The notes: generated by a model not told the origin, from the sequence alone. A stretch of DNA of 52,270 bases from Thermovorax subterraneus (GCA_021608145.1 JAKIHM010000017.1:1-52270); one strand, 5' to 3'. Shown: positions 1-9,560, counted from the first letter of the stretch. Numbers and translations: made by a program.

Positions 1-136
1 TAAAAGCTTAGGTATTATTTATTTTCATGGTTTCTTCTAACTCCAACTTTTGCTCTTTTGATTTGCCAACTACTACCTGCTAATTCCATTTTTTAGGGAA
101 TCCTCATATTCTTATTTGACGCTACCACAAATTCAT

Positions 137-1066
137 TTATCGCCAAAAATCCGTCCTGTTGACTTTTTCTAGTCCTTCCATCCCTTGTTGAATGGTCTCG
201 AATCCATAGCCTTCGCCCTGTAAATACTCAATTATCCAGGGCAGTATTTCTAACGTAGTCTTCTTGGAGTCTAGATCGTGCAAAAGGAGCACTACCGGGT
301 TTTTACCTTTTGCCGTCCGCCGGACGGCTTCTTTCATCTGGTCTTTTGAAAAAGGTGGTTTCGACGCATCGCCGCAAGAAGCGTTCCAGTCCACGTATAT
401 ATACCCCTCTTCTTTGAGTTTATCGGCAATCTTTTTCATTATGTCCTTTCCGCCAAGCCTCATGCTGACAAGGTTGTCGGAGCCGCCGGGAAAGCGCACT
501 ATTTTAGGCCTTATGCCCGTCGCCTCGTAAATCATTTCCTCCTGCTTTTTAAGGTCCGCCATAAAGTTTTCCACCGAAGAATAGATTAACTCGTATCGAT
601 GGCTATAGGTGTGATTCCCCAGGGCATGGCCATCCTCATAAATCATCCTCAACATTTCCTTAAAATTTTTTTTATTCCAGCCGTTAACGAAAAAGGTGGC
701 CTTGATCCCGTATTTTTTCAGTATTTTCAGTATCTCCGGGGTATTGTAACTAGGCCCATCGTCGAAGGTGAGGTAGGCCACTTTGCTTTTTTTAGGCTCC
801 CAAGTGGGAGATACTTTCTTTCCAAGAATTCTCCTGGCTAGCAGCGTATTTAGTTCCCCTGCGCCTGCGCCATGCCAGTCTTCCTCGCTATTTTGAGGAT
901 CGTCTGCTATAAATTCTCCCCCGCCCGGTTTGGGATCATACACCTCATTTCCTACATGAGAAAAAAAACCATTGGTGTAAAAAGCCAAAGCCGTCCCGAA
1001 GACAAATCCGAAAATTGCAGTCAAAACAAACAAAGTCAAAAGACCCCTCTTACCTTCAACCCCCAT
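137..1066 (-). CDS. Polysaccharide deacetylase (CE4), membrane-anchored
   Basis: Probably removes N-acetyl groups from cell-wall peptidoglycan or another surface glycan outside the membrane. Residues about 8-30 form one N-terminal membrane segment or uncleaved signal, followed by a polar linker and the NodB domain (about 95-290). All five CE4 motifs are visible: TFDDGP, the metal-binding GNHTYSH, RFPGG, the DWN...D motif and LLLHD. The ATG at 1066 is preferred over the TTG one codon upstream; its Shine-Dalgarno site is weak. It is last in the co-directional galE-fol run, 74 bases after folK, so it may be read through from there or have its own promoter. The exact substrate cannot be told. Family call is firm. 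Confidence 0.9.
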   Translation of the reverse strand: MGVEGKRGLLTLFVLTAIFGFVFGTALAFYTNGFFSHVGNEVYDPKPGGGEFIADDPQNSEEDWHGAGAGELNTLLARRILGKKVSPTWEPKKSKVAYLTFDDGPSYNTPEILKILKKYGIKATFFVNGWNKKNFKEMLRMIYEDGHALGNHTYSHRYELIYSSVENFMADLKKQEEMIYEATGIRPKIVRFPGGSDNLVSMRLGGKDIMKKIADKLKEEGYIYVDWNASCGDASKPPFSKDQMKEAVRRTAKGKNPVVLLLHDLDSKKTTLEILPWIIEYLQGEGYGFETIQQGMEGLEKVNRTDFWR

Positions 1067-1140
1067 CAATTATCAGCTTCTTCCCCCAATTTCTATCTTA
1101 TTAAGAAGCATATCAATTTAGCGATATGTTGTAAACAGGT

Positions 1141-1599
1141 TTATTTTGCAAGTTCCCTGTATATTTCCACAACCCTTTTTTTTAGCACGGGATGGACGAA
1201 ATCGGGATCTATCTCGGCAATCGGCCCCATCACGAAAGTCCTATTGTGGGCATCGGGATGAGGGACCGTCAGGCGTTCTTCCCTTATTACCCAGTCCTCG
1301 TAAAAAATGAGGTCGAGGTCTATGTTGCGGGGACCCCAGCGAATTCTTCTCTCCCGCCCCATCTCTTTTTCTATATCAAGCAGCACATCCAGAAGTTCCA
1401 AGGGCGAAAGCTCAGTTTCCACAAGGCAGGCGGCGTTTAAAAATTTGTCCTGGTCTTTATATCCGTAAGGCTCCGTTTCAATGACTGAAGACATCTTGAT
1501 GATTTTTATGCCCCGCCGCCTCATCCTTTCCACCGCTTCGGCGATGTTCTTTTTCCTGTCCCCCAGGTTGCTCCCAAGGGCTATGAACGCCCTCGGCAT
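1141..1599 (-). CDS. folK: 6-hydroxymethyl-7,8-dihydropterin pyrophosphokinase
   Basis: Transfers pyrophosphate from ATP to 6-hydroxymethyl-7,8-dihydropterin, the step before dihydropteroate synthase in folate synthesis; cytosolic. The 152 residues begin with the family signature (ALGSNLGDR) and contain the HPPK block RWGPRNIDLDLIFY and the PHP/DAHNRTFVM segment. Length is normal for a stand-alone HPPK. The ATG at 1599 has GGAGG seven bases upstream and lies inside the end of folP (19-base overlap), which implies translational coupling. No aldolase (FolB) domain is fused to it, unlike some folBK proteins. Confidence 0.95.
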   Translation of the reverse strand: MPRAFIALGSNLGDRKKNIAEAVERMRRRGIKIIKMSSVIETEPYGYKDQDKFLNAACLVETELSPLELLDVLLDIEKEMGRERRIRWGPRNIDLDLIFYEDWVIREERLTVPHPDAHNRTFVMGPIAEIDPDFVHPVLKKRVVEIYRELAK

Positions 1600-2777
1600 T
1601 TTACCGCCTCCACGAGGTCTAAGACCCGCCGGTTTTCTCTTACATCGTGCACCCGCACAATATCTACGTCATTCAACGCACATAAAGCCGTCACCGCAAG
1701 GGTCCCTTCCAACCTTTCTTCTGGTGGCAAATCCCCCAAAGCCTTCCCGATGAAGGTCTTCCTAGATGCCCCAATTAGTAGTGGCCTTTTGAAGCTCTTG
1801 AATTCTTTCAGCCGGCTTAAGATTTCTAGGTTATGCTCGTAACTTTTCCCAAATCCTATTCCGGGGTCCAGAATGATGCTCTCAGGTCTTACTCCGGAAG
1901 AAACGGCAAATTCCATCCTCTCGCAAAAGTACTCAGCAATTTCCCTCACAACATCGTCGTAATAGGGATTTTTTTGCATATCCCTGGGTGTCCCTTTTAT
2001 ATGCATGAGCACCAGTGGAGCTTTATATTCAGCAACTACTTTTACCAGATTTTCATCAAACTGCAGGCCGCTTATGTCGTTTATTATGTCCGCCCCGGCG
2101 TCCAATGCCTCCTTAGCTACTCTTGCCCTGTAGGTATCTACCGAAATGAGAATCTGAGGAAATTCTTGCCGGACGGCTTTTATCGCAGGAACTACTCTCT
2201 TTAATTCCTCCTCTTCTTCTACAGGCTCCGAACCAGGGCGGGTCGAAAGGCCTCCTATATCTAAGATGTCAGCTCCGTTTTTAACCATATCGGAAGCCGC
2301 CTCAAGGACCTCTTTTAAGCCTTCTTTTCTCGAACCTGCAAAAAATGAGTCCGGAGTGACATTTATTATACCCATAAGCCGTGTGCTTTCGAAAGTTATC
2401 CTTCGCCCCCATGGACTTTCTATGTGATCGGGCTTTTTTGTTTTAAAGTATTCGTCCAGTTCCTCCCTTAACTCTTTTAAGCCAAAGTAATTCACCTTTT
2501 CTAGTTTATTAAGCAAAGCCTCATAATGCTTTTTTGTCCCCATCAAGATTATGTCCGACTTTTCCACTTTGCAGTTCACAGCATTTTTATGAACTACCGC
2601 ATCCCCGCCAAGGGAAAGCATTTCCTGCTTTATTACATTCGCTCCCGGCGATGGCACCTCGAAAACCTTAAGCAATATGATATCCGCTTTCCTCTCGAAA
2701 ATAGGAAAGGATGCAGGATGGGCATTTACCTTTTTCATTTCGGCTCTCAAATAATCACGCGAAATCTCCATTATCAT
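1581..2777 (-). CDS. folP: Dihydropteroate synthase
   Basis: Condenses the HPPK product with p-aminobenzoate to give dihydropteroate. The core (about 115-398) carries LMGIINVTPDSF, DIGGLSTRPG, ISVDTYRA, NDISG, DPGIGFGK and the GASRK loop. About 115 residues precede the core, so the protein is 398 residues against about 270-280 for the enzyme of E. coli; the extension begins EISRDYLRAEM and has no catalytic motif I recognise. The start is taken as ATG 2777 (GGGGTGG, 7-base spacing), not the upstream in-frame ATG, because it only overlaps the end of folE2 by 23 bases and has the better ribosome-binding site. Sits between folE2 and folK, both overlapping. Confidence 0.93.
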   Translation of the reverse strand: MIMEISRDYLRAEMKKVNAHPASFPIFERKADIILLKVFEVPSPGANVIKQEMLSLGGDAVVHKNAVNCKVEKSDIILMGTKKHYEALLNKLEKVNYFGLKELREELDEYFKTKKPDHIESPWGRRITFESTRLMGIINVTPDSFFAGSRKEGLKEVLEAASDMVKNGADILDIGGLSTRPGSEPVEEEEELKRVVPAIKAVRQEFPQILISVDTYRARVAKEALDAGADIINDISGLQFDENLVKVVAEYKAPLVLMHIKGTPRDMQKNPYYDDVVREIAEYFCERMEFAVSSGVRPESIILDPGIGFGKSYEHNLEILSRLKEFKSFKRPLLIGASRKTFIGKALGDLPPEERLEGTLAVTALCALNDVDIVRVHDVRENRRVLDLVEAVKCRGRS

Positions 2778-3546
2778 CTTGAATCCACCCCTTTTCCACG
2801 CACGCAAAAGCATCGTGATTGTGGATGCTCTCAAAACTCGTGACTTGTACCTTATACCATTCTATCCTCTCATCCCTTTCTAACTCTATAGCTGCATCCC
2901 GGGTCACATCTTCTACGAACTTAGCATTTCTATAAGCCATTTCAGTCACGAACTTTTCATCGGGCCTTTTTAGGAGGGTGTAGATAGGACTGCTGGCGCT
3001 CTTTTCGGCTATTTCTGAAAGGTCTTCAAACCATATCATTTTTTTTGACCTGACGTAAATCTCCACCACTGCCCGCTGGTTGTGCGCCCCGCTTTCGCTT
3101 ATTTCTTTAGAGCATGGACACAAAGTATGCACTGGGACCTTTACCCCCATGGTTATGGTGGACTTAATGTTGCTCTCGGCCTCTATCAAAGCTTGTATTT
3201 TCAATGGGGAGGAAAGCCCGGAAATCGGGGATTTTTTCCATATAAAATAAGGAAAGCACATCTTTAGATAACTTTTTTCAGCCTGCAGCTTTTCCTTTAT
3301 TTCGGAGAGAATTTCCAAAAGGGCAGCCGGGCTCAACATTTCGAGGTCATTTAACACCTCAACAAACCTGCTCATGTGGGTCCCTCGAACATCATGCCTC
3401 AAATCGACTGAAAGGCTTATCTTCGCAACGGTGTACTGGTGGCCCCTCGCTTTATCAAGCACTTTTAAAGGCCACTCTATGTTTTTAACTCCTACCTTTT
3501 TTAGAGGAACCCTCCTTTCATCCCTTTCACTTTGAACGTCCTTCAA
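2755..3546 (-). CDS. folE2: GTP cyclohydrolase I, type IB (FolE2/MptA family)
   Basis: Opens and rearranges GTP to 7,8-dihydroneopterin triphosphate, the first pterin step. It belongs to the FolE2 family, not the classical zinc enzyme FolE. Family marks are the N-terminal DVQSERDERRVPLKKVGVK, the HMSRFVEVL block, PCPCSK-like VHTLCPCSKEIS and the C-terminal ESIHNHDAFA. The 263-residue form starting at TTG 3546 has AGGGGTG six bases upstream; an in-frame GTG at 3573 lengthens it by nine residues but has a poor ribosome-binding site. The gene overlaps the PTPS gene by 20 bases and folP by 23, so the fol genes form one transcript. FolE2 enzymes of other bacteria are known to substitute for FolE under zinc limitation; no zinc-responsive site is visible here. 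Confidence 0.93.
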   Translation of the reverse strand: MKDVQSERDERRVPLKKVGVKNIEWPLKVLDKARGHQYTVAKISLSVDLRHDVRGTHMSRFVEVLNDLEMLSPAALLEILSEIKEKLQAEKSYLKMCFPYFIWKKSPISGLSSPLKIQALIEAESNIKSTITMGVKVPVHTLCPCSKEISESGAHNQRAVVEIYVRSKKMIWFEDLSEIAEKSASSPIYTLLKRPDEKFVTEMAYRNAKFVEDVTRDAAIELERDERIEWYKVQVTSFESIHNHDAFACVEKGWIQDDNGDFA

Positions 3547-3904
3547 GGTCTTCACCCCTGTAGATGACTCCACTTGTTTCGGTCTCCCAGACCTGCACCT
3601 CGTAAAGCCTGCAGTTTTCCCTTCTCACGCCTTCTTCAAGCTGCTGCCACACCCAAACAGCAATATTTTCGGCAGAAGGCTGCTTTAATATGTCGTTTAT
3701 GTATGAATGGTCGAGTTTTTTCAATACCTTTTCGCCCACAATCTCCTTCAGCTCCAAAAAATCCATTATCATTCCTTCCCGGTCCGGAACTCCATCCAGC
3801 ACCACCACCAGCCTGTAGGTGTGGCCGTGAAGCTTTTCGCACTTGCCCTTATAGCTCACCAGGTTGTGGGCCGCGTCAAATTTGAACTCCTTTACCAAAA
3901 ACAA
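3527..3904 (-). CDS. queD: 6-pyruvoyl tetrahydropterin synthase family (QueD/PTPS-I/III type)
   Basis: COG0720 enzyme acting on dihydroneopterin triphosphate. The 125 residues show the zinc-binding histidines (FDAAH, then HGHTY) and the late catalytic WETET segment. The active-site motif reads CEKLHGH, that is CExxHGH. In the COG0720 literature as I recall it, CxxxHGH marks queuosine-type PTPS-I, ExxHGH marks PTPS-III that makes 6-hydroxymethyldihydropterin and bypasses FolB, and CExxHGH marks proteins with both activities. The gene opens the fol block, 5' of folE2, and the block has no folB, which supports a folate role. The start is TTG 3904 with GGGGAG five bases upstream. queF and queT lie 46 kb away, so a queuosine role is also possible. 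Confidence 0.88.
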   Translation of the reverse strand: MFLVKEFKFDAAHNLVSYKGKCEKLHGHTYRLVVVLDGVPDREGMIMDFLELKEIVGEKVLKKLDHSYINDILKQPSAENIAVWVWQQLEEGVRRENCRLYEVQVWETETSGVIYRGEDLEGRSK

Positions 3905-3931
3905 CTTCTCTCCCCATCCTTTATCTTAATT

Positions 3932-4828
3932 TCACTTGTTTTTCTCACAGAAATACTGCCGGTTGTTCTCATAAAATTTTGTTATCGAACCATTATCCAG
4001 AAGATACCCAATGTAGGCCATCACCGTGAGGTTCATCAGGTAATACTGGGTCATCGTAGTCATCTCTATTTTAAACCTTTCACAAACCCCTTTTAGTATT
4101 TCCTCAGCCGTGCAGGGCTTTTTTAAAAGGAAAGTGATGCACTCGATAGTATCTTTTATCCTTTGCCTGTTTGCTTCCACTACCGGCTTTATTTCCTCAA
4201 CCGGGGCACCGTGAGCAGGGACAAACAAAGAAGCCGGAGTTTTTTCTAATAATTCGAAAGTTACAAAGGTCTTTTCGAGATGGGCATTCAAAGGGACGCC
4301 GTGTTTTTCTATGTATTCGGAAGCTATAATAGCATCGGCACAAAAAACAATGCCATCTGCTTTTACCCCAATCTGTCCCAGCGTGTGCCCGGAAAGGTCC
4401 AATACTTCTACTTCAATTCCCTCAATATTATGGTGCCCTAGCTCCAAAATTCCGTCCACCCTGACATGCGGCGCAAAAAGGAATTTGTTCCTCAGCGGAG
4501 CAGGGGGATAAGCTCCAGAAAAAAGGTAAAGCGGCTCCCATACCGGAAATTCCAGGGCGGTCTTTTCAAAAGCGCTCGAGTAAACCTTCGCACCCGTGGC
4601 CTTCACAAGGTAGGATGCTCCGCCGCTGTGGTCGGCATGGGCATGGGTTATTATTATCCCCTTTAGCTCAAATCCGCTTTCTTCTATAATCCTCCTGACC
4701 TTTCGGGAAACGCTGTCGTCTACGCCGGCATCCACAAGTACAGCACTGCCGTCTCCAGAAGTTAAAAGCCCCATATTTACAGCACCGTCGATATAGTAGA
4801 CATTATCTTTTACCTTGTTGAGCTTCAA
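3932..4828 (-). CDS. Metallo-beta-lactamase fold hydrolase
   Basis: Cytosolic two-metal hydrolase of the MBL superfamily with unknown substrate. The binding set is complete: THAHADH (about residues 59-65), a histidine in DLSGHTLGQ, an aspartate in FCADAI and a C-terminal histidine in VPAHGAP. The last about 80 residues form a helical region (CTAEEILKGVCERFKIEMTTMTQYYLMNLTVMAYIGYLLD), reminiscent of a small winged-helix-like tail seen in related hydrolases. TTG 4828 is chosen because AAGGTGGG lies just upstream; a TTG six codons earlier is possible. It lies between galE and the PTPS gene with gaps of 47 and 27 bases, so it is probably co-transcribed, but the context gives no substrate. Confidence 0.85.
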   Translation of the reverse strand: MKLNKVKDNVYYIDGAVNMGLLTSGDGSAVLVDAGVDDSVSRKVRRIIEESGFELKGIIITHAHADHSGGASYLVKATGAKVYSSAFEKTALEFPVWEPLYLFSGAYPPAPLRNKFLFAPHVRVDGILELGHHNIEGIEVEVLDLSGHTLGQIGVKADGIVFCADAIIASEYIEKHGVPLNAHLEKTFVTFELLEKTPASLFVPAHGAPVEEIKPVVEANRQRIKDTIECITFLLKKPCTAEEILKGVCERFKIEMTTMTQYYLMNLTVMAYIGYLLDNGSITKFYENNRQYFCEKNK

Positions 4829-4875
4829 GTTCCCACCTTCTTGCAAACTTTTTTAGCCCTTGAGCCCCAGTAATA

Positions 4876-6345
<1,470 letters not shown>

Positions 6346-6349
<4 letters not shown>

Positions 6350-6729
6350 AATTCTTTCCCTTCCCGAATAATTTTCTCTTTTAACGAAAATGGACAGCCT
6401 TCCAAATCTACTAAATCAATTTTAAATTCATCATTTAGAGAAATAACGTCGGCAACGGCTTTAAAAAATACTTCATCATCAAGGCCTGAAACGCCTATAT
6501 CAATATCCGACCATTTGGTAAAATTTGCTCTGTTGGTTAGCGAACCAAAAACCACGACCTTTCCGGCTTTGTATTTAGAGTATAATAACCCTGCAGCTTT
6601 TTCTGCAACCTCCCAAGCCCTTTTATACCTTTCCTCAAGGGCTTCTTTTTCTTTAAAAAGTTTTTCCCTTAAGCCTTTTTTGTACTTCTCGAGTTCCTCC
6701 GAAGACATTTCTTTGACCGTTCTATCCAT
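6346..6729 (-). CDS. MNT-type minimal nucleotidyltransferase (antitoxin of HEPN/MNT pair)
   Basis: 127-residue Pol-beta-fold nucleotidyltransferase. The core motif is FGSLTNRANFTKWSDIDIGV: G-S followed eleven residues later by D-I-D, which bind the nucleotide metals. The N-terminal about 45 residues are strongly charged and helical (coiled coil-like). Partner of the overlapping HEPN gene; in characterised pairs the MNT protein AMPylates and neutralises the toxin. It is first in the transcript: a near-consensus promoter lies 17-45 bases upstream of the ATG. The product is probably a self-contained stress or phage-response module inserted ahead of galE. Confidence 0.78.
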
Positions 6730-6746
6730 TCTTCCACCTCGAATCC

Positions 6747-6775
6747 ATCATACCAGGTTTAGTATTTCTTGTCAA
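6747..6775 (-). promoter_or_regulatory. Sigma-A promoter of the MNT/HEPN (and galE-fol) transcript
   Basis: Reading on the minus strand, TTGACA (6775-6770) and TATGAT (6752-6747) are separated by exactly 17 bases, and the MNT start codon follows 17 bases later. No terminator is visible before galE, so this promoter may also feed galE, the MBL gene and the fol genes. Confidence 0.75.
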
Positions 6776-6786
6776 AATTATCTTTC

Positions 6787-7665
6787 TTATTCTCGAGCAA
6801 TTAAAAAGTCAGAAAAAGGATCATGGGAGAGGTAGTTTTCTTTAGCCTTTATAATATTACTGTTGGCATAGCAGTACCGGCAGCCGTGAGGACAGGTGTT
6901 GTAAACACCTATATCCACGCTCTTGTAGCAGCCGCATCCCGGCCTCGTGGGATTTATAGGCACCTTTATATCGCAGGAGTAAAGCTCGTTTATTGCATCT
7001 ACATCCACACAGCTTCCTTTCCTCACAAACTCCCCTACAAGATAGTCACTGCAGCAGCTATATACCGTAATGCCATATTCACTTGCAATTCTGCCCAATT
7101 GATTTGCAAATTCCCTTCTTTCTTGCTCGTCCCAGAGAATAAGCCTAATGCCCTTTTCCTTAGAAAGCTGGTCAAAGCTCCTTTTTACCTTGCCGTAAAA
7201 AGTAGCAAAACTTATATAGCACCGCCTGGTGTGGCCTTGAAGCCTGCGGGCCAGGTATGTGAAATTCTCCAGATAAAACTCCGGCCTTGTGGCGCTGGTA
7301 ATTACAATGGGGTCAAATCTCCACTGCACGTGGCCGGGCGAGAATATGCGGGAGATTTCGATGAACTGTTTTATCGCTTTTTCAACCGAAATGACGTTGT
7401 CCTCTAATATGCCCGAAAGTCCGGTTATAGTGAATAAAAAGTAGAGCCGGTATTTGTCTTTCAGCTCGCGGAGATGTGGAATCAACGGGCCGAAATTCTT
7501 ACTCCAGAATACTATCGCATCCACATCTTCTGTTTTTAACGATATCTCCCTTTTTTGTCCGTTGAAAGGGTTATAAACCACAACCCTTCCTTTTTTGACC
7601 TTGTCCATAAACCACCGGGTATAAAAAGCCGGAATGTCCGTCCTTCTACTAGCCGATATTATCAT
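6787..7665 (-). CDS. DUF1848 family protein with cysteine cluster
   Basis: A protein of unknown function, about 292 residues, of the DUF1848 family, recognised from the N-terminus MIISASRRTDIPAFY and the central FWSKNF, HVQWRFDPI and ISFATFYGKV blocks. The C-terminus has GCGCYKSVDIGVYNTCPHGCRYCYAN; the CPHGCRYC part has CxxxCxxC spacing like a radical-SAM cluster site, although at the wrong end of the protein. It therefore probably binds an iron-sulfur cluster. The start is placed at ATG 7665, where family members begin; GTG 7677 and ATG 7671 are alternatives. It is separated from MNT by a promoter and from EIIA by a terminator. Confidence 0.8.
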   Translation of the reverse strand: MIISASRRTDIPAFYTRWFMDKVKKGRVVVYNPFNGQKREISLKTEDVDAIVFWSKNFGPLIPHLRELKDKYRLYFLFTITGLSGILEDNVISVEKAIKQFIEISRIFSPGHVQWRFDPIVITSATRPEFYLENFTYLARRLQGHTRRCYISFATFYGKVKRSFDQLSKEKGIRLILWDEQERREFANQLGRIASEYGITVYSCCSDYLVGEFVRKGSCVDVDAINELYSCDIKVPINPTRPGCGCYKSVDIGVYNTCPHGCRYCYANSNIIKAKENYLSHDPFSDFLIARE

Positions 7666-7713
7666 TTCCATCACCACTTTAATTTTAACAATTTCATCAT
7701 CCTTATTGCAAAA

Positions 7714-7740
7714 TAAAAAAACCGCCCTTTAACGGCCGGT
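7714..7740 (-). terminator. Rho-independent terminator after EIIA gene
   Basis: On the minus strand a stem ACCGgCC/GGgCGGT (one mismatch, 6-base loop) is followed by seven T residues. It lies 11 bases past the EIIA stop codon. Confidence 0.75.
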
Positions 7741-7750
7741 CTCTCATTAA

Positions 7751-8164
7751 TCACGGATTTGCCACCATCTCCGAATATACAATTGTACTGCCCGTAACCG
7801 CTTTTTTTACTTCGCATACCAGTTCGTTTAAATTCTTGTATACTCTTGCTTTGCAAGCTAAAAGCACCATGGGCAGGCTCAATCCCGTTATAAAATCAAC
7901 GTTTAAATGTTTTAACTCGGAACCGATAAGTTCTATGCAGGTATTGCACGGGATTTCTCCGAATTTGTCAACGAGTATAAGCACACCATCTTCCCGGTAC
8001 ACCTTCAAAACCGCATCTTTCACCCGCAGTTTGAAATTTTCTTTGTTTTCTCCCGGATGAAAGCCCACCGGTTCAACATATTGCTGGGCCCCAATGATGA
8101 ACTCCAGCGCCCTATAAAGTTCTGCAGCCACGTTGCAATGTGAGATCATCACTATGCCAACCAT
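7751..8164 (-). CDS. PTS EIIA, mannose/fructose type, orphan
   Basis: 137-residue EIIA-Man fold protein. The phosphorylatable histidine is expected at residue 9 in GIVMISHCNVA, where most relatives have THG; here the following residue is cysteine instead of glycine. DKFGEIPCNTC and ITGLSLPMVL match the remaining family blocks (usual D-LFGGSPFN). No EIIB, EIIC or EIID gene is near, so it probably does not transport sugar itself and may be regulatory, reading HPr phosphorylation. ATG 8164 has GGAG eight bases upstream. It is divergent from an XRE regulator gene that could control it. Confidence 0.78.
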   Translation of the reverse strand: MVGIVMISHCNVAAELYRALEFIIGAQQYVEPVGFHPGENKENFKLRVKDAVLKVYREDGVLILVDKFGEIPCNTCIELIGSELKHLNVDFITGLSLPMVLLACKARVYKNLNELVCEVKKAVTGSTIVYSEMVANP

Positions 8165-8191
8165 CGAATCAACTCCAGTAAAAGCGCAAAC

Positions 8192-8220
8192 TTGACATGT
8201 TCAGTATTAATTTGTAACAT
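8192..8220 (+). promoter_or_regulatory. Sigma-A promoter of the XRE regulator gene
   Basis: TTGACA (8192-8197), 17-base spacer, TAACAT (8215-8220). The transcript would have a leader of about 100 bases before the ATG at 8325, containing a small hairpin (GTAGC/GCTAC, 8228-8243) and the repeats at 8261-8291. Confidence 0.65.
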
Positions 8221-8260
8221 AATTAAGTAGCCCTTTTAAGCTACACAACGTTTTTATTAT

Positions 8261-8291
8261 AGACAATATGTCTCAAGTAGTCAACGTGTCT
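8261..8291 (+). promoter_or_regulatory. Tandem operator-like repeats in XRE leader
   Basis: Two 13-base boxes, AGACAATATGTCT (8261-8273, perfect 5-base arms) and AGTCAACGTGTCT (8279-8291), lie 18 bases apart, so on nearly the same helix face. They are between the promoter and the XRE start codon and are the natural sites for autoregulation. No binding evidence exists. Confidence 0.45.
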
Positions 8292-8324
8292 TTTTGCGCT
8301 AATTTTGTCGGATTGGAGGAATAT

Positions 8325-8693
8325 ATGATAAACAGCATCGGTAAAATTATAGAATCTATAAAAGGAGACCTTTCCTATACCGAACTCGCAAACCGGATTT
8401 ACGAAAAAACCGGTTATAAAATACACCACACAACTTTGCAAAAATACGCCACCGGGAAAAGGGAGCCTTCTAAAAAGGCCCTAAAAATCCTGGCCGCTTA
8501 CACCGAAAAGCCTTTGAGCTGGTTTCTGGAAGAAGTCACGGGAACAAAGCCGGATTACTCTGCAGGAGAAGGCAGCGAGTTTATTCACGAGTACGGTGAC
8601 GTCGTAAAAGAGGCCAAAGCGAAGAACATTCCTCCCTCCAGTCTGGAGCTCTTCATAAAAGCGGTAGAGGAAGCTCGTAAAAAGTCAAAGTAA
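8325..8693 (+). CDS. XRE-family transcriptional regulator
   Basis: 122-residue protein with an N-terminal helix-turn-helix (about residues 14-70: LSYTELANRIYEKTGYKIHHTTLQKYATGKREPSKKALKILAAYTEKPLSWFL) and a charged C-terminal tail ending in a helix. ATG 8325 is chosen because GGAGGA lies just upstream; the frame extends 19 codons further without a good ribosome-binding site. A perfect hairpin terminator follows. Divergent from EIIA. Probably regulates itself and perhaps EIIA; its signal is unknown. Confidence 0.8.
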   Translation: MINSIGKIIESIKGDLSYTELANRIYEKTGYKIHHTTLQKYATGKREPSKKALKILAAYTEKPLSWFLEEVTGTKPDYSAGEGSEFIHEYGDVVKEAKAKNIPPSSLELFIKAVEEARKKSK

Positions 8694-8694
8694 G

Positions 8695-8725
8695 GCCGCC
8701 ATTTAAATGGCGGCTCTATTATTTT
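8695..8725 (+). terminator. Terminator between XRE and FAH genes
   Basis: GCCGCCATTTAAATGGCGGC (8695-8714) is a perfect palindrome followed on the plus strand by TCTATTATTTTA. It ends the XRE transcript and lies just beyond the stop of the convergent FAH gene. Confidence 0.8.
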
Positions 8726-9471
8726 ACGCTATTTTCCAGAGTCCCTATCCCTTCGATTATAACCTCCAGGACATCCCCAGGCTCTACGGGGCCAACACCC
8801 GCGGGTGTCCCCGTAAGGATCACGTCACCGGGGAGCAATGTCATTACTGAGGATATAAAGGAGATGATCTGGGGTATCTTGAATATTAAATTTTCTGTAT
8901 TGGATTTTTGCTTTATAACGCCGTTCTGCCTAAGCTCGATATTGAGGCCTGAAGGGTCCAGCTCTGTCTCAAGCCAGGGGCCTAGCGGGCAAAAAGTATC
9001 GAAGGACTTGCTCCTCGTCCACTGCCCGTCCTTTTGCTGAAGGTCACGGGCCGTCACGTCGTTGGCGCACGTGTATCCGAAAACAAACTCCAAGGCCTTT
9101 TCCCTGGAAACTTTATACGCCTTTTTCCCCATTACCACCGCGAGTTCCGCTTCGTAATCCACCCTTCGGGATACATCCGGCATGACTATCGCCTCCCCCG
9201 GCCCTATAATGCTGGAAGGAGGCTTCATGAAAAGCACGGGCTCTTCGGGCAGGGGAACCCCCATTTCCTTAGCGTGGTCTGCGTAGTTTAACCCCAGGCA
9301 GATGATCTTGGAAGGCTCGACCGGTGCAACAAGCTTTACGTCCGCCAGCAAAAGCGGCTCCCCATCTTTGACAATTCCGTAATACGGCGGCCCGGCCAGG
9401 GGTTGGACTTTTTCTTCTTCCAGCATGCCCCAACTTGTCTTTCCCCGATACGAAAACCTACAAAAACGCAT
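8719..9471 (-). CDS. Fumarylacetoacetate hydrolase family protein
   Basis: 250-residue enzyme of the FAH superfamily (acylpyruvate hydrolases, 2-hydroxyhepta-diene-dioate isomerases, oxaloacetate decarboxylases). Seen: CLGLNYADHAKEMG, the metal-binding DYEAELAVV (D-x-E-x-E pattern), YTCANDVTARDLQ, GQWTRSKSFDTFCPLGPW and the C-terminal GDVILTGTPAGVG. The first about 60 residues are the small N-terminal domain. Exact substrate is not predictable and no pathway genes adjoin it. ATG 9471 with GGAGG; monocistronic. Confidence 0.88.
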   Translation of the reverse strand: MRFCRFSYRGKTSWGMLEEEKVQPLAGPPYYGIVKDGEPLLLADVKLVAPVEPSKIICLGLNYADHAKEMGVPLPEEPVLFMKPPSSIIGPGEAIVMPDVSRRVDYEAELAVVMGKKAYKVSREKALEFVFGYTCANDVTARDLQQKDGQWTRSKSFDTFCPLGPWLETELDPSGLNIELRQNGVIKQKSNTENLIFKIPQIISFISSVMTLLPGDVILTGTPAGVGPVEPGDVLEVIIEGIGTLENSVK

Positions 9472-9532
9472 TGCATCGCCTCCTTGAAATTTAAAAATCT
9501 GGCACTTATTTTTACTGTTTTTTTATAGAACT

Positions 9533-9560
9533 ATTATATATTACTTCCATCCAGCATCAA
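9533..9560 (-). promoter_or_regulatory. Sigma-A promoter of FAH gene
   Basis: Minus strand TTGATG (9560-9555), 16-base spacer, TATAAT (9538-9533), about 60 bases before the ATG at 9471. Confidence 0.6.

Noticed and set aside
1-136. A gene in the first 136 bases.
   Set aside because: No reading frame with a start, ribosome-binding site or family likeness; nothing certain is visible before the deacetylase stop.
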